Source of the DNA: Neocallimastix lanati (nom. inval.) | Lineage: Eukaryota > Neocallimastigomycota > Neocallimastigomycetes > Neocallimastigales > Neocallimastigaceae | Reading direction: 5' to 3' | Length of the DNA: 27,500 nt | NCBI GenBank assembly: GCA_016946835.1 | Contig: JACVTC010000014.1 | Coordinates: 1,502,501 to 1,530,000 of the forward strand | In this document: positions 27,342-27,500 of the stretch, in pieces | Numbering within the stretch: the stretch's first letter is position 1 | How the letters are laid out: the number at the start of each line of letters is the position of its first letter | Made by a program: the position numbers and the translations under genes | The notes under the pieces: model-generated | The model's input: only the letters and a program-made list of their open reading frames with translations | What the model was told of the DNA's origin: nothing | Databases searched by the model: none

Positions 27342-27393
27342 TCATTTTTCATTACTAATATTAACTTTATATTCCGCATCATCTTCATCCTTT
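27342..27393 (-). CDS. Possible terminal exon of a gene off the right edge
   Basis: On the minus strand a tatag acceptor is followed by 52 nt reading K-D-E-D-D-A-E-Y-K-V-N-I-S-N-E-K then TGA (27344-27342). Codon choice and the acidic composition resemble the C-terminus of a dictyostelid protein. The DNA beyond is poly-T (intron-like). An ATG at about 27467 on the same strand cannot be joined to it in frame by a normal donor, so the rest of the gene, if real, lies outside the window. Family unknown. Confidence 0.35.
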
Positions 27394-27411
27394 CTATATT
27401 CGAATAATTTG

Positions 27412-27445
<34 letters not shown>

Positions 27446-27500
27446 TTTAAATTCATCATTTTAATTTATAGAAATTAAAAAATTAAAAAATTAAAAAATG

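Noticed and set aside
26955-27345. Short hydrophobic frames near the right end
   Set aside because: The base composition is that of AT-rich non-coding DNA and the frames lie in homopolymers. They could mimic membrane proteins but have no other support.

Overview
The window looks like nuclear DNA of a group-4 dictyostelid amoeba, Dictyostelium discoideum or a close relative. Non-coding DNA is extremely A+T rich and full of long poly-A/poly-T runs and (TTA)n arrays. Introns are short GTA...TAG introns. Coding exons carry Asn, Thr, Gln and Lys runs and use A/T-ending codons. I inferred all exon joins by hand from splice sites, reading phase and family conservation. In every multi-exon gene the phases close without a forced frameshift.

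Layout, left to right. (1) <1-1973, minus: the 5' part of a long coiled-coil protein that runs off the left edge. (2) 2411-3858, plus: an 8-exon cyclophilin of the PPIH type, a U4/U6 snRNP-associated peptidyl-prolyl isomerase. (3) 4479-7122, minus: 9-exon translation initiation factor eIF3 subunit D. (4) 8210-9312, minus: a UBE2W-type N-terminal ubiquitin-conjugating E2, whose frame closes only if an 8-nt micro-exon is used. (5) 9313-12383: about 3 kb without a recognisable gene, holding two inverted-repeat structures. (6) 12384-14600, plus: intronless nucleolar DEAD-box helicase DDX21 with a GUCT domain. (7) 15781-21288, minus: a 12-exon USP8/Doa4-like deubiquitinase (USP8-type dimerisation region, rhodanese-like domain, proline/Gln-rich linker, USP catalytic domain). 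(8) 22789-25139, minus: a tandem paralogue of the first half of that deubiquitinase, with the same early exon phases and exon lengths. It ends after the rhodanese-like domain in an unrelated 44-residue tail and has no catalytic domain. (9) 25140-27341: a gene-poor stretch with an unusually G+C-rich, stem-forming island near 26.4-26.7 kb. (10) 27342-27393, minus: a possible terminal exon of a gene lying off the right edge.

The most interesting content is the tandem pair (7)+(8). A complete ubiquitin protease sits beside a non-catalytic copy of its own dimerisation and rhodanese-like regions. This suggests, but does not prove, a built-in decoy or regulatory subunit for an endosomal-type deubiquitinase. 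Other points to check are the 8-nt exon of UBE2W, the candidate structured RNA island, a motif shared by the eIF3D and DDX21 promoters, and a (TTTA)n array in an intron whose interruption spacing grows stepwise. The remaining genes are housekeeping genes for translation, ribosome biogenesis, splicing and ubiquitin, with no operon-like relationship.
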